DNA of 64,000 nucleotides, taken from the NCBI GenBank assembly GCA_028583605.1, contig CM053330.1, forward strand, positions 22,222,129-22,286,128, written 5' to 3'. Under the pieces are notes generated by a model. The model saw only the letters and a list, made by a program, of their open reading frames with translations, searched no databases and had not been told where the DNA came from. This document shows, in pieces, positions 1-11,712 of this stretch. The first letter of the stretch is position 1, and the number at the start of each line of letters is the position of its first letter. This DNA comes from Dastarcus helophoroides (Eukaryota > Arthropoda > Insecta > Coleoptera > Bothrideridae). A program made the position numbers and the translations under genes.

Positions 1-175
1 CACTAGATCTATCGTATCACTGCAACCACACTGCAACGTTTTTCTGGCATGTGTTTTGCAAACTTTCAGAAGTATGTGTTAACGGTTCTACTTAAAAAAA
101 AATGCCAAGGTGGATAAAATATGCCCCATTTATATTTTCAATTAAATACTGCATTACGGCCAAAATTTCATATCT
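1..175. other. AT-rich flank, nothing recognised
   Basis: AT-rich sequence with no sustained reading frame, repeat end or RNA signature that I can recognise. It leads into the left end of an IR-C repeat. Confidence 0.5.
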
Positions 176-630
176 GATGTAACATACTCATGGTACACCA
201 TCTATGTTTACTTTATTTATGAAGATAAAATCTTCCAACTTGCTACACTTAATATACTAATGAAATGTCAGTTTTGCTAAAACTTTTTGTATATTATTAC
301 ATTTTTAAATCTGCTCGATTTTCTGAACACATAAAGATAACAATTTTTGTTTTTAAAATATTGAATAAAATTTTGATTCTTATTTATTTTCCAATCTAGA
401 AGGCTGTTTCACAAATATTAAAATTACGTGATAAAAATACTATTTTATTCTTTTACCATGTCATAAAATTAACAAAAGTTGTTTTTATATTAAAACTATA
501 TTTTCTTACAAATCACTCTAATGGTACTGCCGTGCCACGAAAAAGTACAATTACAATTTTTTCATATTTTTTACTTTTCCTGTTAAATCAGTCAATGGAA
601 CTGAAATTACAGCCAAAAGAATTAACATCG
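176..630 (+). repeat. IR-C repeat, left half (copy 1, truncated)
   Basis: Begins with a degenerate form of the IR-C terminus (GATGTAACATACTCATGG, compare GGGTGTAACAGGATCATGG at 57572). It follows the copies at 2428 and 57572 through landmarks such as 'tttatttatgaaga', 'tgctacactta', a 'ggtactgccgtgcc' segment and 'gaactgaaattacagccaaaag'. The right half and its inverted terminus are missing: near 630 the sequence passes directly into the D repeat. IR-C and D may therefore be parts of one longer family. Boundaries were set by visual comparison and are approximate. Confidence 0.6.
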
Positions 631-848
631 TCGATTAAACCAAAAGTAAAAACCACGGGAATGGATCTTATAGTTTATATTGAATTTTTGACTTTTTTCT
701 ACAGAAACTTTCAGAAAAAAGCAAAAACGTCGTTCTTAAGCTCAATACATAAAAATATACTTTGTCTTTAAAACTATTCCTGATATAAACATACCTTATG
801 CCATATGACCAGTCAGAGTGGATGTCAATAAAAATGTTTTATTCGGCA

Positions 849-1200
849 GTAAACATCCTTTCTGGTGAACTTACTACAAGGATTTAAATACAAAATTATA
901 AACCCAAAGTCACTGTGCAATTTGCGCAGCTTCTATTTACGTGGCAATTATACTGGGGTACATTTCCTACACTGAATTTATTTTAGTTTCACCTAGTCCA
1001 GTTTATAATCTGGCGTCGGTAGTCTTTAAACGAAACATTTTCTTATGAACTTATTGTAATGATTTAAATACAAAATTGTTAATCAAATGTCAGTGCGCAA
1101 TTTGTGCAGCTTCTATTTCCATGATAATTATATACTACAGGATATTTCACTACCCTAAATTTATTTTAGCTTCACCGAGTCCAGTTTACACACTGGGCTC
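849..1200. repeat. Diverged tandem duplication inside D copy 1
   Basis: Two units of about 180 bp lie head to tail. Paired landmarks are 'aaacatcctttctggtgaac' (851) with 'aaacattttcttatgaac' (1033), 'gatttaaatacaaaatt' in both, 'gcaatttg(c/t)gcagcttctattt' in both, and 'tttattttag(t/c)ttcacc(t/g)agtccagttta' in both. D copy 2 has only one such unit, so the duplication is specific to this copy or was lost from the other. Confidence 0.7.
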
Positions 1201-1222
1201 GGAGGAGCTAAAATAAATTTAG
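1155..1222. repeat. Near-perfect hairpin in D copy 1
   Basis: The arm CTAAATTTATTTTAGC (1155-1170) pairs with GCTAAAATAAATTTAG (1207-1222). CCGAGTCCAG (1175-1184) pairs with CTGGGCTCGG (1193-1202), leaving a small loop. This makes a long stem of 26 paired positions with short interruptions. A role is not evident; it may be a foldback left by replication across the preceding duplication. Confidence 0.75.
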
Positions 1223-1813
1223 TGTAATTCTAAATGAATTAATAAGGGTCCAAAATAAAAAAGTACTTTTCATTTCGGTATCGTACATTCACGATACCAA
1301 TTGTGGAGTCTCTAGGGCTTCAGCTTATATTATTGCTGAATATGAACAGTGATTATTGTTCTTGGACAATGACAGTTTTAAAATAAATAAATTTAACCAG
1401 TTAACTTAAACACGCTTGACATACTTTCGCCGTCATTGATATACACATATGTATATATGACCTGAACAAAGAGCACACACAAATTTCCATGAAATGAAAA
1501 GAAAAAATTTTTCGTTAAATGGATTTTTCTCAAAAAACGAAATGAAATTACGTCTTAGCATTTTACACTGCACTTGAGAACAACCTAACCTACAATATGT
1601 ATAGGTAAAAGTTATTAGGACGAAATATTCATAAGTTTGAGTTGTCTCTGATAAATTAAGTTTTTCTTTAATAACAGTTAAACAAGGTGACCAATTCTGA
1701 CCAAAATCAATAGGGTACTATTCTGAGATATTTTGAATCAATAGAAATAACAAAGGCAAAAATCGGTTAAGAATTGCAACCTAGAGCGTAATAACGTACG
1801 TGCACACAGATCT

Positions 1814-2022
1814 CAGCGCCGGCCCTAGACCTTTGTTAGGGTACAGCAAAATAGTGGTTTGGCGCTATATCAAAAAAAAAGCATGGTGTTATAATACATC
1901 GATTTCACTTCGTTCCAGGAATTATTTTGACGATTAAATAAAGGCCCTCAACACCATTTCGGCGCCCCTTCATCTCCTGACATCCAGATCGACCGCATTA
2001 TTCGTACTAGAGCGGGCCCTAA
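1814..2022. mobile_element. Small hAT-like non-autonomous insertion
   Basis: A GC-richer 209-bp block (CAGCGCCGGCCCTAG ... CTAGAGCGGGCCCTAAG) with imperfect inverted ends. It sits inside D copy 1 and is absent from the matching place in D copy 2 (near 43925), which serves as an empty site. The termini look hAT-like, but a clean 8-bp target duplication was not found, so the superfamily is tentative. Confidence 0.5.
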
Positions 2023-2427
2023 GACTAACTGACGGAACTCACAGTGATTTTTCAATGGCAAATTTTGGAATTAATAGTAATTTAAGAAAATAATAAGGGA
2101 TATTATTGTATCATTGTTTAGAAAAACTCTCTTCTATTCAAAAAGTCACACTACAACTGATCTGTGCATAATTACCCGAAATATGATTCGTTTTATGGCA
2201 AATAGTCAAATTTTTGGCATTTCTCTATAATAAAGCAAACGTATACAAGTACAATATTCGATTTCATTGCAATTTAATGCAACAGGTTCATTATGTAAGA
2301 TAATTGGTAACTTATCTATATTTCTATTAATAAAATAATAGTTATCTATCTCATAATATAAGCCTAGCAACATCTTATTAAAATCATAACCTTTGCCAAC
2401 TAAACAAACTAAACTAAAGACTAGGCT

Positions 2428-3418
2428 GGGTATAACAGGATCATGGTACACCCTTTTTTTTATTTATGAAGACGAATTTTCGAAACTTTTAATACATTTA
2501 ATATATTTATGAAATTGTAACAAAGAAAGGATACTGCTACTGCTGTCACTTTTGCTAAAACTTATGCCAACTTTTTGTTTTTAAAGAAAACACCGTAGAT
2601 ATTATTACATTTTTGGAATTTACATAATTTTCTAAATAGAATGGATATAAAATAAATGATTTTTAAAGAAGCAAAACATTTTTTGGTTTATTTTTGAACC
2701 TAGACGTCTATAAATCCTTCTAATGGGCCACATTAACGCTACAAAAATCAAATCACGTGTAAGTGTAAAAGAGCGTATTTCATTTTTGGATGGAGCGTTA
2801 AAGTTAACATAAATGGTTTTTAGATCACATCTTCATTTTCTTTAATGGCACCACAATGGCACTGCGGCACCAAGAAAGGCTATAATTAATAGTGAATCTA
2901 ACAATATTTACATTTATTACATTTATTTACATTTGCTGTGAAATGAATAGAACTGAAATTACAGCCAAAAGAGTTTTTAAAAATCGGTTTCAATTTACTT
3001 TAAGATTTATTCAATAAATACATAAGATATCTGTGGAGAACAAATTGAGGCTTCCTAGACTTTTGTAATTTATTTTTATGCAGGGTTAATGTGATCGATT
3101 AGAATTAATTAGGAGGAGTCATGACTTTCTAGACAGACAAATAAAATGGGATCAGATAATTTTCAATCTTTCTAAAATTAATTATTTTATATTCATTGCA
3201 TTTAAAAAAATGTGCAGAGTCCAAAAATGTATTATTATACCGTGTGTTCTATTTAAAAATCAAAAGTTGGTATCAGTTTTAGCAAAAGTGACAGCAGTAG
3301 AATAGTAATTTTTTGTTTGTTAAAATTTGACTTTTCCAAGTACATCAAATGCAGTAAGTTAAAAATTTTTTCATTATAAATAAAAAAATAGGGGGTGTAC
3401 TATGATTCTGTTACACCC
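2428..3418. mobile_element. IR-C foldback element, copy 2 (complete)
   Basis: About 991 bp bounded by inverted ends: GGGTATAACAGGATCATGG on the left, and the reverse complement of the right end reads GGGTGTAACAGAATCATAG. Homology between the arms continues inwards ('tacacccttttttttatttatgaa' against 'cattataaataaaaaaatagggggtgta'). There is no transposase; this is a non-autonomous terminal-inverted-repeat element. The flanks do not show an obvious target duplication. Confidence 0.75.
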
Positions 3419-5655
3419 TATATCCAAGATAAAAAAAATGCAATTAAATCAATACAATAATCATATGACACATAGTGAGATTTATTTTACAAATTCGAAA
3501 CTTGTTGTAGTAGGCCACAGTTAATCAAGCGAAAGTTACCTCGAATAAAAAAAAAATTGTTCGTGTTGTTAAAGGAATTTAACCTAGGATGAAAATCAAT
3601 TATTTCGAGTTATATACCTGTACTACGTAACTAATTGCAAATACATCCCGATGGAATTTATGCAATTAAGTCATTAAAAACAACAAAAAGATATTTGACG
3701 CTGCATAATTACATTTATCCTAACTGTACTTTTATGTAACTCAGTTGAAGATCTCCAGATGAAATAGTAAAAATTGAAGCAGCCTTTGAAGGTATTCCAA
3801 ACTTTTATAATTATCGACTTAATTGGGTGGAAATTGTCGGATCTAATTATTTCTGTTCCACTAACTGCTTACAGAAAAGTAGCGATTAAACAAGAAATAC
3901 TAATGTAATTCAGCATGTGAGGTCTTCGGCGTTACATATCTTTATGAAAGGCGCTGTGGAAGTAAAAGAATAGATTTAATATGCTAGATGCTGGGGGCCA
4001 AGCACTCGTAATGCAAAAAGAAGTTCAGGCTCTATTTCATAATAATTAAGCATTATCGGTCAGCTAAGAAATAACAGCAAAACAACAAATTAATTTTACA
4101 ATACAGTGTCAATCGAAATATATCCAAAGAAACAAACTTTACCATTTAAATTATATATTTTCAACTAAATTACAAAACAAATTGCTTTGGGTGTTGCCTA
4201 CCATCTAATTCGTATGCTTTCATACCAGGGTTGTTAGAGGTAATATATTTGGGATATGGATACTGATATGGATATATTCCGAATACTATATCGGTTTCCA
4301 TTATGAATACGGATATAAAATTATTTCGGATATCCCATAGTTTCGGATATTGCTTTGGTTGTGGATAACTTTAAATTATTTTTCTCGACCTAAACAAATA
4401 TCCTCAAGTTATATTTGTCTTATAATAGTTGACCAAAAAAAAGTCCTCGACTGAAACAAGCAAAATATGTTTTCAAATAACATCTGAAATCATCCGAAAC
4501 ATTTTTATGTGTTTCGCTGATGGATTCGGATAGCTTTTTATTTCGGGTATCTGGTAGTTTAGGTTACGGTTACGGAGCTTCATACCATCTCTACTCTATA
4601 TTCTATGTTCTACAAATACTTTACATAGTTATCTATTCTTTTACTTCCACTCTGGATAGTTCATTTTAGACAGGTAGTCAACATATGGAATGAAAAATAT
4701 TAATAAGTTAAAACGTTTGACGTTTGGATTTTAATAAAATTAGTGATTATTTAATGGGCGACTTTTCTGTAAAATTGTAAATTCATTGTTTTTTATCATG
4801 TAATTGTCTGCGAATACTTTTAGATTTATCTCTTCAACTCCATTAAAATAACGATGGTAAAATTGGTGAGGATAATCGGTATTTATAATATATTTTTAAA
4901 ACACCATACTCTCTAATAAGTTTAGAAACTATCAAATTAGTTAATATCCAAATAAAAAGTAAGATCAAACAACCGTAATGACATGATAGCATAATAACAG
5001 TAAACACCTTTTTGTTTTCATCTCTCATTAAACATAAAGTTTTGAATCTCTGACACTCATTACACAAACCGAAATAATTGGACATAAATACGAGTAGTCA
5101 TCTTTCTCAAAAAAGTTTGTCTGTAGATAATTTTTTTAAGAGACATTTATTAACAGAGTGGTTATTAATTAACTTTACTTCTTAACAACTTTAGAAGTCC
5201 ATAACTCGAACACTAAAAATTGTTTATCAAACTTTTTTTCTTTGATGCAACCTGTTACCTGTGACCATGTACTGATTAAAAAAATAACGAGGTAGGCAAA
5301 GAAAAGCACCAATCAATATATTAATTTAACTAAAATTGTAGAAAATAATAAGCCTTGATAGATTTTATTAATTAATTTATTTTTTTATTGACAAATTCAA
5401 ATTCCTGTAACTCAAAAACAAAAAACTTTGCGTTAAGTTGCTTTTTATAAATTGTAATTTATTTCGGATTGTAAATATATGCAGTGAAACGTTGTGAAAT
5501 TTGCGACACTCTGTATAGCGCAAAAACAAAATGTATCAAAGGTACCCTCGCTTAAGGTATTTAAATAATGTTAACAAATTTTTGTTTATTTTTTCAGTAG
5601 CTTATAATAAAATTATCATTAGCGTGCATGGTCTTAAAGTCGGATTCTTAATATA
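3419..5655. other. AT-rich unique sequence, no gene seen
   Basis: No recognisable coding region. At 4215-4600 there is a degenerate patch rich in GGATAT/GGATATGGATA words, flanked by 'ctttcatac' (4218) and 'cttcatac' (4579). It could be an eroded hAT-type insertion, but terminal repeats cannot be defined. The rest is AT-rich with no repeats matched elsewhere in the window. Confidence 0.4.
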
Positions 5656-6814
5656 CAGGGCGAGTCAGAAAGAATGGGCCAACGCTAATCTGAAGATACT
5701 ACATACCAAAATATTAGGATTGAGCTCAACATGCCTTATACCAATGTCGCTGGTTTAAGAGATTTAGGGGGTTCAAAGTTTAAATTTTATTCTGAAATTG
5801 CTTAATAATAAAGAAAGTTTTGATGTTATAAATTTAATATTTGGGAATTTTATGTTTTTCGACGTTACAATCACGAATTTTATGTTTATTTTGACCCTAC
5901 CGCTAGAGGAGCTAGTTTCACATTATTTACATAAATTTAAACATATTTTTTATGTGTTGAGTTATGCTTAAAACAAGTCAATGTTATAAAACAACGACCA
6001 ATTCTACAAAGAAAAGGTGCTTTTGTTTGAATCGCCTAAATCTATCGGTTTTTAAATTACTTGCATTTAAAAGGTTCAATGTGATTTATTAGGATTTTTT
6101 TTATTTTTAAAATATGCAAAGATACGGAGAAGCAATCAAAACAACAGTAAATAAAAAATCAAATTAGTAGTATAAGAGACAATAACAAACTTCAAATAAA
6201 ATGTTGGAAGTGTCTACCACCTACTTCAATAAATTTTAAATTTCACTTTCTTAAATGTCCAAATCAAAATTTCCCTATTATTTTTAAATGTATTTGCTTG
6301 CAATTGTTTACCACAATTCCTAAAGATAATTTAATTCTTTCTGAAAAACTAAATTCTTTAAATTTGAAAAAATATAGTAATATCTGCACTTTAAAAAATC
6401 GTAAAAAAATACATTAACATTTTTAAATGCAAATATCTTAAAAACGGACAGATTTAGACGACTCAGGAAGTACCTTTTCTTTGTAGAATTGATGATTCTT
6501 TTATATTCTCTATTTGTTTTGAGCGTAACTCAACAGACAAAAAAAATGAATTAATGTACATAAATAATATGACGAATCTAGCGCCCTCTAGGAGAAAAGT
6601 GAAAATAAGCTTGAGATTCGTAATCCTTACACTAAAAAACATAAAAGTTTTAATTTTAAAATATTTATAGCATCCAAAACTTTTTCAGTTATTGAGAAAT
6701 AACTGTACCTCGTTAACCAGCTACATTCGTATAAGACAGGTTGAGCTCAATCGTAATTATTTTATGTCTAGTATCTCTAGTTTAGCGTTTGCCCATTCTG
6801 TCTGATTCACCCTG
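5656..6814. mobile_element. IR-G foldback element, copy 1
   Basis: 1,159 bp flanked by TA on both sides (5654-5655 and 6815-6816). The left end is CAGGGCGAGTCAGAAAGAAT; the right end read inward is CAGGGTGAATCAGACAGAAT. The arms continue as an imperfect palindrome through 'gggc(c)aacgcta', 'ttgagctcaa' and on to 'gcccattctg'. No transposase frame is visible. The TA target and CAG terminus point to the Tc1/mariner (IS630) superfamily as the likely mobiliser. A right-end fragment recurs at 33545-33693. Confidence 0.8.
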
Positions 6815-6816
6815 TA

Positions 6817-9539
6817 TAAGGTGTTTGTATTCTCCTTATCTGGTTTAAATAATTTGGTGTTTTCAATTTTCTGGGGTCTCTCAAAAATAACAGTTTAAAA
6901 GAGAAACTCTTGTAGCTTATAGTTAGTATCAAGATGATTACCTAGTTTATTATATTATATTACTGAGCTTGTATAATTTTATGAGTGTTTCATTAAAGAA
7001 AGTGCTACTTATAAGATATAATATTAATTTATTAGATATAAATTTTAATCCATCATAACTTATATCAAAATTATGAAAATTAGGCCCTAGTTATTTTTGG
7101 TATATGTAATTATGAAAAAAATTATGCAATTCGGGCACAAGCAAACAATCCAACGAATTTTTAATATGAATTTAATCTTATGTCTAAAAGTAGGATAACA
7201 TCTCAAATTAAGTAAAAGCATTTGTTGATCTATTATGGGTTAGTAGTTTATTAGTTGTTTGGCAAATATATAGTTAATACACACTTAAATGACCATGAAA
7301 GCATAGTATCAGTTTAATAACGATAATTTTTTCGTCAATGGGTACTTTATTGAAGCTGTTTGATTAATAGACTAACGAAGTGAAAACTAACCATTTATGC
7401 GTATTTGAACTGTCGGATATGGCAGAAATAAACGGGTAACATACATTGACTTCAGTCATCAGACGCCGATATGTAGGCAAAGACCAACTACACCAGGTCA
7501 ATGCAGTAACCTCTTTCAAGGTCATCTCCACTTCCTTGTGACGACGACTCATTAAATGGTCGTTTATTCGATGCATAAAATAAATTGGTTATGGGTCGTG
7601 GCAAGCCCACTATTGTGTGGAATATGGGAACAATATATGTATGGTAAATATTCATGCAAAACTCCGGTAAACTTCTTTGACAAGTCGCATAAACTTTTAA
7701 ATGATGACAATGCGGAAGATTACTTTGAAGTTGTGAGCATGTTAGCAATGGTCTAATATTTACAAGCAGAATATATAGGGTGTAGATGAGAAATTTTATA
7801 CGTAACGAGTTAAATGATTCATACAAAAATGGGTTGGATTAAAATAAGTCTTTCTTCGACTCATCATTTTTTTTACAAAAGGTATCTCAGTCATTAGATC
7901 ATTAATATTCAACAGAAAATAGAGAATAACGGAGTGGTACGAATAGAGGTTTAAATGTATATGTCCACTCAAGAACATGTATCCTTAAAATACAAACTTT
8001 TTTACAATATTGTTTTGTATAAGATAACTCTACAAAACATGCTTAAAATATATGTGACTATTTGAAATAATAATAAAAAAAACAAAAACAGCTTCAGTTC
8101 TCCAATTTAAGAATCTGTTTATTTTTGAAATTTTAAGTAAAACAAATTAGTTAAAAAAATCTTAAACAATATAAATGGATAAAAAATGACTCAGAAATTT
8201 AATATATAAATAATATGATTAAAAATATAATTATTAATTGCAGTAGTCAGATCAATAACCAGAATATCATAATTATTACTGGAGGCATCAGTACATCTAA
8301 CGTGGACCTCCTTCTTATAGAAAAGACACCCATCCACTTTTTTCTGCATATGCTTTTTAAAACACACACAAACATGTTACACATTGGAAGCTTATCATCT
8401 ACTGATTCTCAGTTGAATCCTACCTCTACAAAAATTTAATTGTTTTTGATCGATGTTTTTTGAGTTGGTAGCTTTTTAGGGACATTTAATAGTTTTATCA
8501 GCAGCCATATTTTATGATAATTTCTGTGCGATTCTGCAAAGTTAGAAAAAAACCTTTAGTTTATCTTTGCTAAACTAGGGACTTCTTTTTGCGGAAGTAA
8601 ATACACAAACTTGGGTTGGCGCAGCGAGAGTTTCTTATGTCGAAACATAAAAGAGTAATAAGGCATCATAGCTCTGAACATATCTTGAGAATTTGTTTTC
8701 CTTTGTTTTTCTTGTTAACTCATCAAGTCTTAAGTTCCTAAATTAAGAGTCATTTTAAAAAACCTTGTCAGTTCTAAAACCTTATTTGCGATCTCTTCTT
8801 TTATTTCTGACGGAAGATCAATAACCTGTCCATTGCATTACCATAAACGTCAATCATCAGTGTTTGGGAGGCTCGAATACGAATATCAAATGCGAGTATC
8901 TTTTTGAACATTCTACGCATTAGTCATTCAACATTTACCCCAACTATGGAATATGGCATGTAACTTTTGAAAGATGACGAGTTAGGGCAGAAAAAATTTC
9001 CAAAAGATCAAATTTTTGGCATTAAAAAGTCAAATACCTTTTGGAAATAGTCAAGATTTCTAGCCTAAAACCTAACTGTTAGGATAAATGTAAAAAATGA
9101 GCAAGTTTCTCTGAATTCTGAGAAAAAATAAAAATGTCAAAAACAACTAGTTTATTAGGAAAACAAATTCTTTAAATATGAGTCTTCTCTTGAAATTTTG
9201 GCGTTTATCGCACAATTAATTTAAATTAAAATTTCCGAGTTTTTTTAAAAATTTAGAACGTTAAAATCGAAATACCTGTGAAAACTGAAAGGTTTCCAGA
9301 GAAAAAAGAAATTTCGAAATTATGAAGATTTTTGCATTTTTTGCAAGATTAAAGATGATTACCTTTTTAACAAAATTTGAATTTAAAATTCGACATTTAT
9401 TCTTTTTCTATATTATTTTTCTCCTAGATGTTCACCCCAAAATTTGGACCTCTTGAAATCTCGAGTTTAAATTTAAAATTGTATGAAAAACTTTAAAAAA
9501 TGCATATTTAAACTCATAAGTTTTTATAACTATTAAACT
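6817..9539. other. AT-rich intergenic; a less AT-rich patch at 7350-7760
   Basis: No gene recognised. 7350-7760 is less AT-rich than its surroundings and is open on both strands: about 66 codons on + from an ATG at 7556, and about 70-110 codons on -. Neither translation resembles a family I know. 9000-9500 is a low-complexity stretch of degenerate 'TTTTAAATTTCGA' words like those further along the window. Confidence 0.4.
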
Positions 9540-9770
9540 CTATTATTAACAATAATTAAAATGAGAGACATTAAAAATTCCACGATGTTTCTATAAATAT
9601 TTGCTATGACCAAACGTGGTTTCGATTTTCAATATCGTCAGTCAGTAGTTTGTTTAGTCGTTGTTATGCTAATAAGCTCCAAAGTATCACATACTCCTAC
9701 GAATATTTCATCTAATCGGAATTCTCATCTAAAGCTTTTATTAGAGGTGTGTTCAGAAGATCTAGCTGCT
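9540..9770 (-). repeat. J/L repeat, copy 1
   Basis: Two segments sit side by side. 9540-9625 read in reverse matches the arm of the foldback at 40018-40146 ('GTGGAATTTTTAAT' followed by an A-rich tail ending 'aaagtttaatagt'). 9626-9770 is an inverted copy of 10600-10760. Reverse strands of both L copies keep the same frame over about 20 residues (pattern EFxLDxxxVGVxD), suggesting a decayed coding end of a retroelement. The family cannot be named from so short a piece. Confidence 0.5.
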
Positions 9771-10589
9771 ATGGCTTCCAAGAAATTAAGTTTTTTGGTT
9801 TTATTGCAAATACGGAATACATCTACTGTGTTCGCGCATGTAAGTTTATTCTTCATGGTAGACCCTTATTGACCTGAAATATTATGTTTTTTTCAATTTA
9901 TTTAAGAAATGTTAAATAAATTGAAAAAAAAAAACATGTAAGTTTATGTTGTGATTGTAATAGATGTTTTGCAAAATTTAATCTTTCAGGATGTTTATTT
10001 CTGAAGGCAGCACTGTATTTAATGTTGACTGTACCTAATGTGACTGTATCTAATGTGAAAATTTGATGATGTTTGACCTATGTAGCATTACACACAGAGT
10101 AATTCAATCTACAAATACCAGATTTACCAAGTCGTTAAGTTTTTTCTGTTGCGTTAAAAATTATGTTATTTAACAAATTAAATGGTTTAAAGATAGGTGT
10201 CGCGTGGGATGCATGAGAAATTGTATTATTTATCTTTTTTGAGATGTTTCTCCAAAATATGTTATAACAAAATAATCTGTTTTTCTGGTTGACTGTCTGA
10301 AAAAATATATATAATTAATAGCTAATTTGTATTTTTTCTTAATGGTGTTTTCAGAAGGTTCTCGTTTAAAATGTTCTTCATTCACTGGTACCATATAAGC
10401 TTTGTTTGTGATCGAATTGTATGCTGTCAATTTGTGGGAAAATGGAAATATAACGTCTGAATGGGTAGGTTTTCTGTAAGTTGAAAATTTCTTAGTATAG
10501 TTAAATTTTTTTAAATTTTATTTATTTTATTTTTATTTTCAATGTCTGCAGTAAATTTAAAATTTGAATGTAAACTATTAGTGCATTCT

Positions 10590-10760
10590 AAAAATTTATT
10601 TAATTGCCTAGAACACACCTTAAATGAGAATTCGGATTAGATGGATTGATCGTAGGAGTCTTTGATCCATGGGGCTTGTTAGGATAACAAGAGCTAAATA
10701 AACTAACTACTGACCTAACCGCCGACGATACTGAAAAGCGTAACCAGGTCCGGTTAATAA
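10590..10760 (+). repeat. L repeat, copy 2, inverted to copy 1
   Basis: Reverse complement matches 9610-9770 with shared blocks such as 'gagaattc(g/c)gattaga', 'gtaggagt' and 'tagttagtttatttagctcttgttat'. The two copies face each other about 0.85 kb apart. One frame of this copy shares the EFGLDGLIVGVFD pattern with the other, interrupted by a stop. Probably a relic of a retroelement's coding 3' part. Confidence 0.5.
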
Positions 10761-11710
10761 CAAATAATTTTTTGAAGTTCCATCCAACGTGGAATTTTTA
10801 AAATCCCTTATTGCATTTGTTGTTGATAGAGCTAAATAGATATAACTACTGAAAAATTCTACTCAGTAAGGGTTCGTCGTGTCAGTTTTAAAAAAAAATT
10901 TTGATTAAAATAAAAATGACAATATATTAATTTTAAGGCTTAGATCATAAGCAAGGTTATAAGAGAATTTCTGAAACCAATCCATTTGTTCGCAAATGTT
11001 TTATTTAAAAATACTTATTATGCAGAGGAGCACTATTAGGTGCCAACACATATCTCCTAAATATGTCAAGTGCATATTTGTTAATAAATTACCCAGAAAA
11101 AAATAAAATAAATAAGATCACTTAAAGTTCTCCAACAAAAATAAAGACCTTCTAATGCAGTTTTTTAAACTCCCGATGTTCAAAGAAACAGTGATTCTTT
11201 CGGTACTAAAAATTATGAACATGAAAGCCGTGGGATTTCAGAGTCGTAATAATGAAAACTGCGCCTCTTAGAAGTCTCATTCCAATGAAATGTTGCCTTG
11301 TATATATACAAATTGTTAAAAAATATTTTGATTTATACGATGTAGTCGTCGTAGTATGTCAAACTATAATAATCAAGAAACATAAGATAGGAGAATACGG
11401 TAATCCAGTATTATAGTTCTTTGACAGGATTCAATCCCGATAGAAGTACATCTTTTACTGACTGCCCATGGAAGCCTTCCGAATCAATTTCTGTAGCGTT
11501 TTTTCGGAATTAAAACCATACCTACCAATTCAAAGATATACCAGTATTTTCACTTAAAACACAAATTCATCTAATATTTGAACCAATTTTGCTATTGAAA
11601 ATTTTCAAAAATTATAAAAATATAAGCATCATAGAGAAAATCTTTGGAGAAATAAATAAAATTAATCAACTTAACGTTGCAACTTAAAAAAATATCGAAA
11701 TTCATATAAA
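10761..11710. other. AT-rich intergenic, no gene seen
   Basis: Nothing that I can support. A tRNA-type B-box-like string occurs near 11427 (GGATTCAATCCC), but there is no A box or cloverleaf around it. Confidence 0.45.
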
Positions 11711-11712
11711 TA

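Larger units (their letters stand above)
631..2240 (+). repeat. Dispersed repeat D, copy 1
   Basis: Shares collinear blocks with 42080-44115, from the 'accaaaag...accacg' block through 'aaaactattcctgatataaacatac' to the 'cattttctgataatata' region, and with the reverse complement of 22770-23125. Copy 1 contains a tandem duplication (849-1200), a hairpin (1155-1222) and a roughly 209-bp insert (1814-2022) that copy 2 lacks. No coding capacity is visible. The class of this repeat is unknown; no terminal repeats or poly-A tail were identified. Confidence 0.6.

Noticed and set aside
4215..4600. GGATATGGATA-rich patch as a possible hAT-type insertion with cttcatac flanks
   Set aside because: Terminal inverted repeats could not be paired and the flanking match is partial, so no element boundary can be supported.
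7364..7826. Minus-strand frames suggestive of a receptor-like membrane protein
   Set aside because: Hydrophobic runs are short, two overlapping frames compete, and no conserved motif of any receptor family is present.
11420..11445. tRNA B-box-like GGATTCAATCCC, possible tRNA gene or SINE head
   Set aside because: No matching A box at the expected distance, no cloverleaf and no acceptor stem could be drawn.
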